Of a stretch of DNA of 64,000 bases, positions 43,811-54,046 are shown piece by piece. The DNA is from Bordetella holmesii ATCC 51541. Its GTDB lineage: Bacteria; Pseudomonadota; Gammaproteobacteria; Burkholderiales; Burkholderiaceae_B. Location: assembly GCA_000612485.1 (NCBI GenBank), contig CP007494.1, forward strand, positions 1,178,001-1,242,000, written 5' to 3'. The translations under genes and the position numbers were made by a program. The notes beneath the pieces were generated by a model that was given only the letters and a program-made list of their open reading frames with translations, was not told the DNA's origin and did not search any database. Each line of letters opens with the position of its first letter. The stretch's first letter is position 1.

Positions 43811-45082
43811 CTAGGTCTGCGCCGCCAGCATGTCTTGCAGGGCGGCGAGGCTGCGCGCGACGGCGCCTTTGTGATCCTGCGTCCATGTACGCGCCGCGCA
43901 GGCACGGCGCTGCAGCAAAGCCGGGTCGCCCACCCATTGGTCGGCCAACTGCAAGGCCTGGCGGGCGTCGTGGACGCGCTCAGCCGCGCCTGCCTCGATG
44001 GCATCGCGGGTGGCTTGCTCAAAATTGAACGTATGCTGGCCGGTGACCACCGGCGTGCCGACCGCACAGGCCTCAATGAGGTTCTGCCCGCCCAGCGGCA
44101 CGAAACTGCCACCGATGATGGCCACATCCGCAGCCGCGTAATAAAGCGGCATCTCGCCGAGCGTGTCGCCCACCACCACGTCGATGTCCGAGCCGGGCAC
44201 GGCCTGCAAGGCCGAGCGGCGCACGGTTTTGAACCCGGCAGTCTGCGCTTGCTCCCAGGCCTGGTCAAAACGCTGCGGGTGGCGCGGGATCAAAAGATAA
44301 AGGGGACGGGGGGCAGCCAGCGTGCGCATGGCCTGCAGAAAAAGGGCATCCTCACCCTCGCGGGTGCTGGCAATCGCCACCACCGGACGCCCCACTGCTT
44401 CGCGCCATGCATGGCCGGCACGACATTGCGCCGGCGGCAGATCGACATCGAATTTCAGGTTTCCTGTCACCGTCACCGCCCGAGCACCCGCGGCGGCCAG
44501 ACGCTGGGCATCGGCGGGGGTCTGCGCCAGTACCTGCTGCAGACCCGCCATCGCCTCACGCATCACCCGGCCCATGCGCAACGACGCGCGCAATGAACGC
44601 GCCGAGAACCGTGCGCTCACCAGTGCCATGGGCACGTTGGCCGCGCGGGCAGCAGCCAGCAGATTGGGCCAGATTTCACGCTCGATGATCAGGCCGCAGC
44701 GCGGCGCATAAAGGTCGAAGAAACGCCGACAGGCCCGCGGGAAATCATAGGGTAACCAGGCCTGGCGCAACTGTCCCTGGCTAATGGCCTCGCCGAAAAG
44801 GCGCGCCCCTTCGGCCCGCCCGGTAGCGGTCATGTGGGTCAGCAAGACAGGCAAGCCTTGCGCCAGCAGCCCCGCTACCAGAGGCTGGGCGGCACGGGTC
44901 TCGCCCAAGCTGACCGCATGCACCCATACCGCGCCGCGCATCACCTCGCCTTCGGCATGGCCAAACCGCGTGCGCGCCAGGACTTCCCATTGGCCCGGTA
45001 CGCGCCTGGAGCGCCGCCACATGCCCAGCCATAAGACTGGAGCGGCCAGGCAAAACAGTGCTGTGTAGAGACCGCGACGCAC
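43811..45082 (-). CDS. waaA: 3-deoxy-D-manno-octulosonic acid transferase
   Basis: 423 residues; attaches Kdo to lipid IVA at the inner membrane. One N-terminal membrane helix (LYTALFCLAAPVLWLGMW), WVHAVSLGETRAAQPL in the acceptor domain, FSARSLRAS and, in the donor domain, GGSFVPLGGQNLIEACAVGTPVV. Bordetella WaaA usually adds a single Kdo. It follows waaC by 12 bases. Confidence 0.95.
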   Translation of the reverse strand: MRRGLYTALFCLAAPVLWLGMWRRSRRVPGQWEVLARTRFGHAEGEVMRGAVWVHAVSLGETRAAQPLVAGLLAQGLPVLLTHMTATGRAEGARLFGEAISQGQLRQAWLPYDFPRACRRFFDLYAPRCGLIIEREIWPNLLAAARAANVPMALVSARFSARSLRASLRMGRVMREAMAGLQQVLAQTPADAQRLAAAGARAVTVTGNLKFDVDLPPAQCRAGHAWREAVGRPVVAIASTREGEDALFLQAMRTLAAPRPLYLLIPRHPQRFDQAWEQAQTAGFKTVRRSALQAVPGSDIDVVVGDTLGEMPLYYAAADVAIIGGSFVPLGGQNLIEACAVGTPVVTGQHTFNFEQATRDAIEAGAAERVHDARQALQLADQWVGDPALLQRRACAARTWTQDHKGAVARSLAALQDMLAAQT

Positions 45083-45094
45083 GCCCGCCCCTTC

Positions 45095-46099
45095 TCAGCG
45101 CGCCGCCAACGCCTGCTCGACCGCGGCCATGACGGCCTCACGAGAGGGAGCGGCGCCGCGATCACCAAGACTGGCGGTGTAGTTGGACCCCACCAGCGGC
45201 GTGCGAACCGGGGTGGAGGCACGATAAATACCAATGGTCGGACGGCCCAGCGCCGCGGACAAATGGGTCAGGCCGCTGTCCAGCCCCACCATCAGACGTG
45301 AGCCGGCCAACACCCGGGCCACCGACGTCAGATCCATGCGCGGCAGCACTTCCACCCCTTCCATGCCGGCCACCAGAAGGCGGGCACGTTGGGCTTCCTG
45401 GTCGTTGCCGGCCAGAAGGCGCAACGTGCACCCCGCCTCCTGCAGACGGCGGAAAACCGCGCGCCAATCGTCCTCGGGCCAGAGCTTGTCCTCACGGCTT
45501 GCCGAAGGCATGATCACCGCATAACCGCGATCATTGTCCACATGGTGCAGGCGGCGGCCCGCTTCGGGTGCAGGCGGGCTGGCCGGCTGCGAGAAAAACC
45601 CCTGCAGGCCAAAATCCGGCGCGCCGCCATAGGTGTAGCCAAAGGTCTGCGCCGCCAGCTTGCGTTGCCGGATCACGGCCGGTTGCCAGAACTCAACCCG
45701 ATGCCGCACGTTATAAAACAGCGAGGCCAGCGGCTCGCGTGCCGAGCGCCAATCCAGGCCATGACGCACCCCGCGGGTCTGGCGCACCAGCCAGGCCGAT
45801 TTCAGCAAGGCCTGCATGTCGAGCACGATGTCATAGGGTTCGCTGCGCAGACGCTCGGCCAGAGCCTTGCGCTCGGCACGCACCTGCTCTGACCACCAGG
45901 CCTTGCGCCAGCGCCTGTGAGCCACCTTGATGACATGGCGGACGGCCGGATGCCAGCCAGGGATTTCGGCAAATGCTTCTTCCGCGATCCAATCTATCTG
46001 GGCATCGGGCACATGGCGGGCAATATCAGAAATTGCGGGCAGCATGTGCACCAGATCGCCCAAAGACGACGTGCGAACGATCAATATGCGGGTAGGCAT
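45095..46099 (-). CDS. waaC: Lipopolysaccharide heptosyltransferase I
   Basis: 334 residues from MPTRILIVRTSSLGDLVHMLPAI, GT9 family; adds the first heptose to Kdo-lipid A. Motifs IDWIAEEAFAEIPGWHPAV, MPSASREDKLWPEDDW and GLDSGLTHLSAALGRPTIGIY (the DSG-x-H donor motif) are conserved. A start five codons further upstream is possible. Forms a pair with waaA. Confidence 0.94.
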   Translation of the reverse strand: MPTRILIVRTSSLGDLVHMLPAISDIARHVPDAQIDWIAEEAFAEIPGWHPAVRHVIKVAHRRWRKAWWSEQVRAERKALAERLRSEPYDIVLDMQALLKSAWLVRQTRGVRHGLDWRSAREPLASLFYNVRHRVEFWQPAVIRQRKLAAQTFGYTYGGAPDFGLQGFFSQPASPPAPEAGRRLHHVDNDRGYAVIMPSASREDKLWPEDDWRAVFRRLQEAGCTLRLLAGNDQEAQRARLLVAGMEGVEVLPRMDLTSVARVLAGSRLMVGLDSGLTHLSAALGRPTIGIYRASTPVRTPLVGSNYTASLGDRGAAPSREAVMAAVEQALAAR

Positions 46100-46177
46100 C
46101 AACGCTGGGCGCACCCGGGAGGCGGGCGCTGGATCTTGTAAACCCTCGGAATTTACATCAATTAGCGAAGGCGCTGC

Positions 46178-46750
46178 TCAGACAGGCAGTTGGCCATCCC
46201 TGCCGGCCTCGTGCAGCCCAGGGGCCTGCGCGTCGCGCGCCGACATCAAGGCGGGCGCGGCGGGCCAGCGTATACCAATGGCGGGGTCGTCCCAGCGCAA
46301 GGCGCGCTCGTGGCTGGCCGAGTAGTAGGCCGTGACCTTATAGAGCACTTCGCTGCCTTCGGCCAATGACAGAAAGCCATGCGCGAAACCGGCTGGGATC
46401 CACAGGCTGCGGCCATCAGCCGCTGACAGCGTCACTCCGATCCATTGACCGAAACTGGCCGAACCGGGACGCACATCGACGGCCACGTCGAACACTTCTC
46501 CAGCCACTACGCTGACCAACTTGCCCTGCGCTTGCGGCGCCAACTGGTAGTGCAAGCCACGCAAGACACCGCGCCCCGAACGGGAATGATTCTCCTGCAC
46601 GAAGGCACCAGGCAGAGCCTGGCCGGTGGCGTTGAGCGCCGCCTCGAACCTGTCCTGCCGGAACCGCTCGGCAAACCAGCCGCGGTCATCGGCCAGCATG
46701 TGCGGCTCGATCAATAACACGCCTGCCAAGGCGGTGGGACGAATATTCAT
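46178..46750 (-). CDS. rmlC: dTDP-4-dehydrorhamnose 3,5-epimerase
   Basis: 190 residues, cupin fold: [43 protein letters not shown] with the catalytic His and [15 protein letters not shown], then [13 protein letters not shown]. Third step of dTDP-L-rhamnose synthesis. Its start overlaps the rmlA end by four bases. Last gene of rmlBDAC. Confidence 0.96.
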   Translation of the reverse strand: MNIRPTALAGVLLIEPHMLADDRGWFAERFRQDRFEAALNATGQALPGAFVQENHSRSGRGVLRGLHYQLAPQAQGKLVSVVAGEVFDVAVDVRPGSASFGQWIGVTLSAADGRSLWIPAGFAHGFLSLAEGSEVLYKVTAYYSASHERALRWDDPAIGIRWPAAPALMSARDAQAPGLHEAGRDGQLPV

Positions 46751-47628
46751 GAACGTGACTCCTGCAACACGCGCAGCAGATACTGCCCATAACCGTTATC
46801 GCCCATGCGACGCGCCTGACGCGTCAGTTGTTCGGCGTCGATCCAGCCGGCGTGATAGGCGATCTCTTCCAGGCAGGCGATCTTCAGACCCTGGCGTTGC
46901 TCGATGGTGTTGACGAAATGGCCAGCCTCCATCAAGGCCTCATGCGTGCCGGTGTCCAGCCACGCGAACCCGCGGCCTAGAAGCTCTACCCTCAGGTCCC
47001 CGCGAACCAGATAAAGCCGATTGATATCGGTAATCTCCAGTTCGCCGCGCGCCGAAGGTTTCAGACCGCGTGCCAGGTCGATGACGTCGTTGTCATAGAA
47101 ATACAAGCCTGTGACGGTATGGTTCGAGCGCGGCCGCAGCGGCTTTTCTTCGATGCTGATGGCGCGTTGCTGCGCATCGAAAGCCACCACGCCATAGCGT
47201 TGAGGATCGCGGACCTGATAGCCGAATACCGTGGCGCCGTGTGTGCGCGCGGCGGCAGCCTGCAACACCGGGATGAAATGGTGCCCGTAGAAAATATTGT
47301 CGCCCAGAATGAGGCAAACCGGGTCCTGGCCGATGAAGTGCTGACCAATCAGAAAGGCCTGAGCCAGCCCCTGCGGCGCGGCCTGGGTGGCATAGCTCAG
47401 ATTCAACCCGAACGCCGCACCGTCGCCCAGCAGCCGTTGGAAGGCGGGCAGGTCGGACTCGGTCGTGATGAGCAGAATCTCGCGTATGCCCGCCAGCATC
47501 AACACCGACAGCGGGTAATAAATCATGGGTTTGTCATACACCGGCAGCAACTGCTTGGACAGGCCCAAGGTGGCCGGGTACAGGCGGCTGCCGGTGCCGC
47601 CGGCCAGGACGATACCTTTTTTGATCAT
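46747..47628 (-). CDS. rmlA: Glucose-1-phosphate thymidylyltransferase
   Basis: 293 residues from [20 protein letters not shown], the nucleotide motif; [25 protein letters not shown] and GDNIFYGHH follow. Makes dTDP-glucose. ATG 47628 overlaps the rmlD stop by four bases, so the longer frame upstream is not used. Confidence 0.96.
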   Translation of the reverse strand: MIKKGIVLAGGTGSRLYPATLGLSKQLLPVYDKPMIYYPLSVLMLAGIREILLITTESDLPAFQRLLGDGAAFGLNLSYATQAAPQGLAQAFLIGQHFIGQDPVCLILGDNIFYGHHFIPVLQAAAARTHGATVFGYQVRDPQRYGVVAFDAQQRAISIEEKPLRPRSNHTVTGLYFYDNDVIDLARGLKPSARGELEITDINRLYLVRGDLRVELLGRGFAWLDTGTHEALMEAGHFVNTIEQRQGLKIACLEEIAYHAGWIDAEQLTRQARRMGDNGYGQYLLRVLQESRS

Positions 47629-48524
47629 GCGTCGCGCCTCCAGGGGCAGGCCCACCAATCCGCCAACAGCCTGTCCACGCCTTCGCGCCAGTCTGGCAGG
47701 CGCAGCCCAAACACGGCTTGCAGCCGCGCACAATCCAGACGTGAGTTCAAGGGCCGCAGAGCCGGCTGAGGATAATCGGCGCTGGAGATGGCGTGCAGGG
47801 TCTGCACCCCCAGCGACCAGCCGAGACGACGTGCCTGTTCAACCAGGTATTGCGCATAGGCATGCCGGGACACTGCACCGGCAGCGGCCAGGTGATACAG
47901 ACCGCTGACGGCGGGTTGCAAGCGCGCCTGACGCAAGGCCTGCGCCGTGACGTCGGCGATCAGGTCCGCACTGGTGGGCGCACCGATCTGATCATCAACG
48001 ATACGCATCTGCGGTTGACGGGCCGCCATCTGCAACACGCTACGCGGGAAATTTGCGCCGTGCAGGCCATATACCCAGGAGGTGCGCAGCAACAGATGAT
48101 GCACGCCGCTTTGGCGCACGGCCTCGTCACCGGCCAGTTTGCTCTGGCCATAGCAATTCAGCGGTGCAGCCGGGCTCGTTTCATCTCGCCAGTGCTGTCC
48201 CGAGCCGTCATACACGTACTCGCTGGAGTAATGCACCAGCCAGCCCCTGCTGGCGCGCATATGGCGCGCCAGCAGGTCGGGAGCCTCGGCATTGATGCGC
48301 AGCGCCAGTTCGGGCTCGGCCTGGACCCGATCCACGTCGGTGAACGCCGCCGCATTGACGACGACATCAGGTCCGGCTGCGCGCACAAGCCGCCGCAAGC
48401 CATCGAGATCCGCGAGATCCAGTCCCGAATCGCGCCCCACCGCCAACACCTCGCCCAGCGGTGCCAGCGCGCGCCGCAGCGCCCGGCCCAATTGACCATC
48501 CTTACCCAGAAGAAGGAGTTTCAT
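47625..48524 (-). CDS. rmlD: dTDP-4-dehydrorhamnose reductase
   Basis: 299 residues; NAD(P)H-dependent last step to dTDP-L-rhamnose. [16 protein letters not shown] is the nucleotide-binding loop; [22 protein letters not shown] and YVYDGSG with the Tyr-x3-Lys motif YGQSKLAGD are present. Overlaps both rml neighbours by four bases. Confidence 0.95.
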   Translation of the reverse strand: MKLLLLGKDGQLGRALRRALAPLGEVLAVGRDSGLDLADLDGLRRLVRAAGPDVVVNAAAFTDVDRVQAEPELALRINAEAPDLLARHMRASRGWLVHYSSEYVYDGSGQHWRDETSPAAPLNCYGQSKLAGDEAVRQSGVHHLLLRTSWVYGLHGANFPRSVLQMAARQPQMRIVDDQIGAPTSADLIADVTAQALRQARLQPAVSGLYHLAAAGAVSRHAYAQYLVEQARRLGWSLGVQTLHAISSADYPQPALRPLNSRLDCARLQAVFGLRLPDWREGVDRLLADWWACPWRRDA

Positions 48525-49579
48525 GAAGCGTTCGCGCCTGTCCAGCGCGCCGGATAAGCGCCGCTTTCCACATCCGCGATCCACTCGGGATTGTCGAGAT
48601 ACCAGGCCACCGTCTTGGCCAGGCCACTGCCGAAGTCTTCACGCGGCGTCCAGCCCAGCTCAGCGGCGGCCTTGCCACTGTCGAGCGCGTAACGCCGGTC
48701 ATGTCCGGGCCGGTCAGCCACGTGCGCGATGAGATCCCGGTAATGCCCCATCTTCGGCGGTCGCAGCACCTGCAGCAGATCGCACAACTGCTGCACGACC
48801 TCCAGATTGCGCAACTCACAGGAGCCACCGATGTTATAGGTTTGCCCGGGCCGACCAAGACGCAGCGCCGCGCATAGCGCCCGGGCATGGTCTTCCACGT
48901 AGATCCAGTCGCGCACTTGATCCCCTGCCCCGTAGATGGTCAGCGGCCACCCTCGCAACGCCGACACCAGCATCAGCGGAATCAGCTTTTCGGGAAACTG
49001 GCACGGGCCGTAATTGTTCGACGCGTTGGTCACCACGACCGGAAGACCATACGTGCGATGCCAGGCGCGGGCCAAGTGGTCGGCGCCGGCCTTGCTGGCC
49101 GCGTACGGAGAGCTCGGCGCGTACGGACTGGTTTCGATAAAACGCCCCGCCCGCAGGCCCAGATCGCCGTAGACCTCATCGGTCGATACCTGCAGAAAAC
49201 GGAAATTCTCCCTGGCAGGTTGCGGCAGGCCCGCCCAATACGTCCGGGCGGCTTCCAGCAGGACATAACTGCCCACCAGATTGGTCTGTATGAACTGCCC
49301 CGGACCATCGATGGATCGATCCACGTGCGACTCCGCCGCCAGATGCATGACGGCATCGGGACGATGACGCTCGAAGACCGCCTGCAGGGCCGCCCCGTCG
49401 CAGATATCCACACGCTCGAAGCTGTGGCGGGGGTGCGAGGCGCATTCCTGCAAGGAGGCAAGGTTGCCGGCATAGCTGAGCTTGTCGACATTGACCACGC
49501 TGTCCTGCGTGTCACGGACGATGTGGCGAATCAGCGCCGAACCGATGAAACCGGCGCCGCCGGTAATCAGGATTTTCAT
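48521..49579 (-). CDS. rmlB: dTDP-glucose 4,6-dehydratase
   Basis: 352 residues; short-chain dehydrogenase fold with [25 protein letters not shown], the Tyr-x3-Lys pair in [13 protein letters not shown] and [19 protein letters not shown]. First gene of the rhamnose operon. A small part of the frame opens upstream of ATG 49579 but is not conserved. Rhamnose is not a classic B. pertussis LPS sugar, so the operon is informative about this species' surface sugar. Confidence 0.96.
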   Translation of the reverse strand: MKILITGGAGFIGSALIRHIVRDTQDSVVNVDKLSYAGNLASLQECASHPRHSFERVDICDGAALQAVFERHRPDAVMHLAAESHVDRSIDGPGQFIQTNLVGSYVLLEAARTYWAGLPQPARENFRFLQVSTDEVYGDLGLRAGRFIETSPYAPSSPYAASKAGADHLARAWHRTYGLPVVVTNASNNYGPCQFPEKLIPLMLVSALRGWPLTIYGAGDQVRDWIYVEDHARALCAALRLGRPGQTYNIGGSCELRNLEVVQQLCDLLQVLRPPKMGHYRDLIAHVADRPGHDRRYALDSGKAAAELGWTPREDFGSGLAKTVAWYLDNPEWIADVESGAYPARWTGANAS

Positions 49580-49722
49580 AAAGGCGTGTACGGCAAGACC
49601 GCGACCGGACCGGCCGCAGACGATCATTGTAGCCAGAGCCTCGTGCGCCCCCTGCTGGGGCCTCCGATTCGCATTCGGACGGACGCGCTAACCGGTTAAT
49701 GAGCATTGCAGGCACGATTCCC

Positions 49723-49728
49723 TATAAT
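49723..49728 (+). promoter_or_regulatory. Putative -10 element for the O-antigen polymerase/ligase gene
   Basis: A perfect TATAAT 69 bases before ATG 49797. No clear -35 hexamer lies 16-18 bases upstream. The 217-base gap to rmlB also has to contain the minus-strand rml promoter, which I could not identify. Confidence 0.45.
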
Positions 49729-49796
49729 CCGGCCCCGCTGCAAATGCAGCTGACCTTTTTTCCGGCTGGCCCAATGCGCGGGCACGCACCACATCG

Positions 49797-51041
49797 ATGT
49801 TTAACCGTTTTTCTTGCTGGCTGCTGATCGCAACCATCACCGCTATCCCCACGCTGTTGCTGACCACCTCCGGTGGCGGCAGTGCGGCGTTCTATCTTTC
49901 CCTTCTTCTCTGTCTACCGATATGTGCCACCGCCGCGCAGCCCATCGCGCTGCGCGGCTATCGCAGCCTCATGCTCGCGGCCTGCGCTCCACTGGCCGTG
50001 GCGCTGCTAAACAGTGCCCTGCATGCGGGCTGGAGCAGCTCCGCTGTTGAACGTGGTCTGCGCCTGGCCGTCGGCGTGCCTTTGCTGCTCGCTGCCATGC
50101 AGGCTATCGGTCCCGAACGCCTGAAGCAGACGCTTTGGGGCGTACTGGCAGCCGGATGGGCCGGCACCATCACGCTGCTCAGCCTGGTAGGAAGCGATCT
50201 GACCAAACGTCCGTTGACCGACCAGTACAACGCGGTCGGGTATGGCAACCTCTTGCTGCTGCTCGCGGTGCTGTCCTTGTTCTCACTGAGCTGGCGCCTG
50301 ACACGCCATGCCCGATGGGAGAACACCGTCAAACTACTGACGCTGGTGGTGACTTTTCTCAGTTTTATCCTCACGCAGACGCGCAGCGGCTGGGTGGCGT
50401 TGCCGGTGTTCATCCTTCTGGCGCTGGCCGTCTACGCACGCATTCGCCATCCGGCGCGCCTGGTGGCGACAGCCATCGGCATCCTGGCCGCGCTGGTGGC
50501 GCTGGGCTCGACAAGCCCCGCTCTGCGTGGCCGGGTCGATCAGGGTGTGGCTCAGTATCGCGAATGCCAGACCGCGCCCAACAGCAACACATCGGTCTGC
50601 ATTCGTTTGCAGCTCTGGCGCGCCGCCTGGGCCATGATGCTCGACGATCCCATCAAGGGAAGTGGGCCGACGGGCTTTGCTCCCCGCCTGCAAGAGCTGG
50701 CCGCGCGGAACACCATCTCGCCGCACGTCGCCGAGCATTTCGGCGAGCCCCACAACGACTTGCTGGAATCCCTGGCGCTCTATGGCATTCCGGGCGGTAT
50801 CGCGCTCGTCCTGCTCTACGGCATGCCTGCCCTGCTGTTTGTGCGTCGCCTGCAGCGGACTCTGCCTCAGGCCGTGCGCGCGGCAGCGGCCATGGGGGTG
50901 GCTGTCTGCCTGGGCTTTGCGCTCTTTGGCCTGACCGAACTCATGTTCCGAGGTATGCGCACCATCGGCTTCTACGCGGTTCTTGTGGCGCTGTTCGCCG
51001 TACTGTCCGATCCGCGGCTCCACCACAAGGGCACCGAGTAA
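49797..51041 (+). CDS. O-antigen ligase/polymerase family membrane protein (WaaL/Wzy-like)
   Basis: 414 residues with about 10-12 membrane helices and a large periplasmic loop near residues 240-330 (RGRVDQGVAQYRE to EPHNDLLESLALYGIPGG); TQTRSGWVALPVFILL and HFGEPHNDLLE match the O-antigen ligase (PF04932) core. The His in the EPHND motif is the residue typical of WaaL-type enzymes. It sits divergent from rmlBDAC and near waaC/waaA, so it most likely joins or polymerises O-antigen or core sugars. WaaL versus Wzy cannot be told from sequence alone. Confidence 0.8.
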   Translation: MFNRFSCWLLIATITAIPTLLLTTSGGGSAAFYLSLLLCLPICATAAQPIALRGYRSLMLAACAPLAVALLNSALHAGWSSSAVERGLRLAVGVPLLLAAMQAIGPERLKQTLWGVLAAGWAGTITLLSLVGSDLTKRPLTDQYNAVGYGNLLLLLAVLSLFSLSWRLTRHARWENTVKLLTLVVTFLSFILTQTRSGWVALPVFILLALAVYARIRHPARLVATAIGILAALVALGSTSPALRGRVDQGVAQYRECQTAPNSNTSVCIRLQLWRAAWAMMLDDPIKGSGPTGFAPRLQELAARNTISPHVAEHFGEPHNDLLESLALYGIPGGIALVLLYGMPALLFVRRLQRTLPQAVRAAAAMGVAVCLGFALFGLTELMFRGMRTIGFYAVLVALFAVLSDPRLHHKGTE

Positions 51042-51148
51042 AACCGGGGCATGGCGTTTGGCGGTGATTGGTAGCACAATAGGTCAAACGACCTGGCCGT
51101 AGAAGCCGGGCCCGGATGCTGGGATCGCCACACAGCAAGGAGACAGCC

Positions 51149-51718
51149 ATGCGCATCACCGATGCACAATGGGTTCCTTCAACGCCGCACCAAACCTGGG
51201 CTGCCCTCTTTGACCCGGGCGTGCTGCAGCGTTGCCTGCCGGGATGCATCCATGTCCGCCGCGTTACTGACACCGAGTACGCCATTACCGTGCGTGCCAA
51301 GGTCGGCGGCCTGGATGCCGAGTACGCGGGTGAGGTCCTGGTGTCGGATGCCGAGGCCGCGCAATGTTGCTCGCTGGCCTTCGATGGCAAGGGCGCGGCG
51401 GCCGGACTTGCCATCGGCACGGCAGACGTGCGCTTGAGCCCCAAGGACAATGGCACCCGTATTTCCTATGTCGTGACGGCCACAGCCGGCGGCAAGCTGG
51501 CCGCCTTGGGTGAGCCTGCAATCCTGAAGGCCGCAGGCAAGATCATCGATCGGTTCTTCACGGCGTTCGGCGATCACCTGGCCAGCGTGCCTCGCCAGGC
51601 CCCGCCCCCGCCGCCGCCCGCTGCAGAACCCCGCGGCCTGTCCTCCTCACGCTGGTCCTGGGTCATGGCGCTGGCGGTAGTCGTGATGCTGGTGGGGTAT
51701 CACACGCTGTTCAAATAG
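51149..51718 (+). CDS. CoxG-like SRPBCC protein with C-terminal membrane anchor
   Basis: 189 residues: an SRPBCC domain (residues 1-150, MRITDAQWVPSTPHQTWAALFDPGVLQRCLPGCIHVRRVTDTEYAITVRAKVG) as in carbon monoxide dehydrogenase subunit G, a Pro-rich linker (PPPPPPAAEP) and one C-terminal helix (WVMALAVVVMLVGYHTLF). No CODH genes are near, so the CO-oxidation label is only a family name. AAGGAGAC precedes ATG 51149. Confidence 0.85.
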   Translation: MRITDAQWVPSTPHQTWAALFDPGVLQRCLPGCIHVRRVTDTEYAITVRAKVGGLDAEYAGEVLVSDAEAAQCCSLAFDGKGAAAGLAIGTADVRLSPKDNGTRISYVVTATAGGKLAALGEPAILKAAGKIIDRFFTAFGDHLASVPRQAPPPPPPAAEPRGLSSSRWSWVMALAVVVMLVGYHTLFK

Positions 51719-51748
51719 CAGACGCTTGCCGGTGATATTCTTGCCGGC

Positions 51749-53158
51749 ATGACTGCTCCTTCCTCTGACTCAGAAACTTCCCCGCATTCCCGGCGCGACC
51801 TCCTGATGGCCATGGCCGGCGTGTCCGCCACAGTCGTGCTGGTGGCGTTCGACTCAACCATCGTCAGCACCACCCTGCCGCGGGTCGCCGAAGCACTCAA
51901 CGGCATGGCGTTGTACGCCTGGGTGGGCACGGGCTACCTGCTGGCCACCGCGGCCTCCATCCTCATCTTTGGTCGCCTCGGTGATATGTTCGGGCGCAAA
52001 CCCCTGATGCTGGTCTCCGTGTCGTTGGTGGCACTGGGCTCGATTGCCTGCGGCCTGTCCCAGAGTATGGGGCAGTTGATCGCCTTTCGAACCTTACAGG
52101 GGGTTGGCGGCGGAATGATGATTGCCACGGCCTTTGCGGCGCCTGCCGACCTCTTTCCCGATGCTCGCGAACGGGTCCGCTGGATGGCGCTGGTATCGGC
52201 GGCGTTCGCCATGGCCAGCGGCATCGGGCCGGTGCTGGGCGGCGCGGCCACTCAGGCGCTGGGCTGGCGCGCGGCCTTTTTCATCGCCCCTATTGCGGCC
52301 GTCGCGGCGCTGTTTTTGCTGGCACGCTACTTCCCACGTATCGCCCCCGCGCACGCCAAGGCCGGCCGCATCGATTGGCTCGGCGCATTTTTGCTCATCG
52401 TGTTGGTGGCCGCACCCCTGGCAGCCATGGAATTGGCATTCGCCCCCGGCGACAGTGCCCGGCCCAAGCTGGCCGCGGGCCTGGCACTGGCCGCGCTGGC
52501 GGCCGGTTGCTGCCTCATTCCTCACGAAAGGCGCGTGGTCTCACCTATCTTTCCTTTGCGCATTCTGGCTGGCGCCGAGCCGCGCCTGCTCAACATGGCC
52601 GCCGTCGCGGTGGGCGCAACCATGTTCATCCTGGTGTTCTACAGCCCGCTGCTGCTGCAGCAGGTGCTGCATTACAGCCCCAGTGAGGCCGGCCTGCTGC
52701 TCACGCCGCTGGTGGCCGCCATTTCGCTGGGAAGCATCATCAACGGCCGCCTCTTTCCCAAGCAGGCCGAGCCGCAACGGCTGATGGTCTTCGGCGGCCT
52801 GTTGCTTGCAGCCGGATCGGCCATGGTATTGGCTACGGGCGAAGGCACCGCCACCTGGTGGATAGTCGCGGCCTTTGCCGTCAACGGAACCGCGCTCGGG
52901 TTTCTGCTGCCCAATCTAACCCTATTCATGCAAATGTTGAGCGACCGCCGCGATGTGGGTGTGGCTTCGGCCCTGGTGCAAACCACGCGGGCCGTGGGCA
53001 GCGCCGCCGGCACCGCGCTGGTCGGCATCGCGATCTCTCATACCTCGGTCCTCATCGGTGTGCGCATCGGCCTGACGCTGTGCCTGGCCCTGTCCTTGGT
53101 TACCGCCGTCATCGCTCATCGCATCAAGATGAAGAACGTCATCACCCGCCGGTCCTGA
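51749..53158 (+). CDS. MFS drug-resistance-type transporter (EmrB/QacA-like, 14 TMS)
   Basis: 469 residues with MFS motifs: FDSTIVSTTLPRVAEAL at helix 1, LFGRLGDMFGRKPLM (motif A, GRLGDMFGRK) and RTLQGVGGGMMIATAFAAPADLFP (motif C-like). A proton-driven exporter. Substrate unknown; no neighbouring regulator. Starts 30 bases after the CoxG-like gene. Confidence 0.88.
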   Translation: MTAPSSDSETSPHSRRDLLMAMAGVSATVVLVAFDSTIVSTTLPRVAEALNGMALYAWVGTGYLLATAASILIFGRLGDMFGRKPLMLVSVSLVALGSIACGLSQSMGQLIAFRTLQGVGGGMMIATAFAAPADLFPDARERVRWMALVSAAFAMASGIGPVLGGAATQALGWRAAFFIAPIAAVAALFLLARYFPRIAPAHAKAGRIDWLGAFLLIVLVAAPLAAMELAFAPGDSARPKLAAGLALAALAAGCCLIPHERRVVSPIFPLRILAGAEPRLLNMAAVAVGATMFILVFYSPLLLQQVLHYSPSEAGLLLTPLVAAISLGSIINGRLFPKQAEPQRLMVFGGLLLAAGSAMVLATGEGTATWWIVAAFAVNGTALGFLLPNLTLFMQMLSDRRDVGVASALVQTTRAVGSAAGTALVGIAISHTSVLIGVRIGLTLCLALSLVTAVIAHRIKMKNVITRRS

Positions 53159-53168
53159 TTCCCCCGCC

Positions 53169-54041
53169 ATGCAACGCCGAGAACTCTTAGAACTGATTGC
53201 ACTGGCCGCCGTTTGGGGCGGATCTTTCCTGTTCATGCGCGTTGCGGTGCCGGAATTCGGGCCCGCGCCGCTCATCGAACTGCGCGTGGGGTTGGGCGCG
53301 CTGGTGCTGCTGCCTCTGGCCATCCTGCGCGGCCGCCTGGGCATTATGGCGCGGCACTGGAAAGCCATCTTTGGGGTTGGGCTGTTCAACGCCGCCCTGC
53401 CCTTTCTGCTCTATGCCTATGCCTCGATCTCGCTAGGCGCAGGCTTTCTGTCGGTTGCCAACGCCGTCACGCCAGTCTGGGGCGCGGTGATCGGTTGGCT
53501 CTGGCTGCGCGACCGGCTTCCCGCCATGCGCATCCTGGGGCTGGCAATAGGCTTTGTGGGCAATCTCGTGCTGGTATGGGACAAGCTGCAGTTCCAGGAG
53601 GGCGGCAGCGGCCCCGCGGTTCTCGCCGCCCTTGCCGCACCGCTTTTCTACGGCGTCGCTGCCAACTGGACCAAACGCTTTCTGAGCGGCGTGGACGCGT
53701 TGGCCAACGCCACCGGCAGCATGCTCAGTGCATCGCTGGTACTGTTGCCCCTGGCCATCGCCCATTGGCCCGAACAAGCCGTCTCCTCGCAAGCCTGGAT
53801 CGCCACGGTCTTGCTCGCTGTCCTGTGCACCGGGGCGGCGTATGTCGTCTTCTTTCGCCTGATCCTGGTACTGGGCCCGACGGCCGCGGTCAGCGTCACG
53901 TTCCTCGTGCCGGTGTTTGGTGTGTTCTGGGGGGTCACGCTATTGGGCGAAGCGCTCACGCCAAGCATGCTGACCGGCGCGGCGATCATTCTGGCTGGCA
54001 CCGCACTTGCGTTGGGATTGGTTGCGCCGCGCAAGCGCTGA
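53169..54041 (+). CDS. EamA/DMT-superfamily transporter
   Basis: 290 residues, ten hydrophobic helices arranged as two EamA repeats (LIALAAVWGGSFLFMRVAVPEFGPAPLIELRVGLGALVLLPLAILR and the repeat from about 150). These move amino acids or small metabolites out of the cell; the substrate is not predictable. Ten bases after the MFS gene, so the two exporters are probably cotranscribed. Confidence 0.9.
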   Translation: MQRRELLELIALAAVWGGSFLFMRVAVPEFGPAPLIELRVGLGALVLLPLAILRGRLGIMARHWKAIFGVGLFNAALPFLLYAYASISLGAGFLSVANAVTPVWGAVIGWLWLRDRLPAMRILGLAIGFVGNLVLVWDKLQFQEGGSGPAVLAALAAPLFYGVAANWTKRFLSGVDALANATGSMLSASLVLLPLAIAHWPEQAVSSQAWIATVLLAVLCTGAAYVVFFRLILVLGPTAAVSVTFLVPVFGVFWGVTLLGEALTPSMLTGAAIILAGTALALGLVAPRKR

Positions 54042-54046
54042 GGCGC

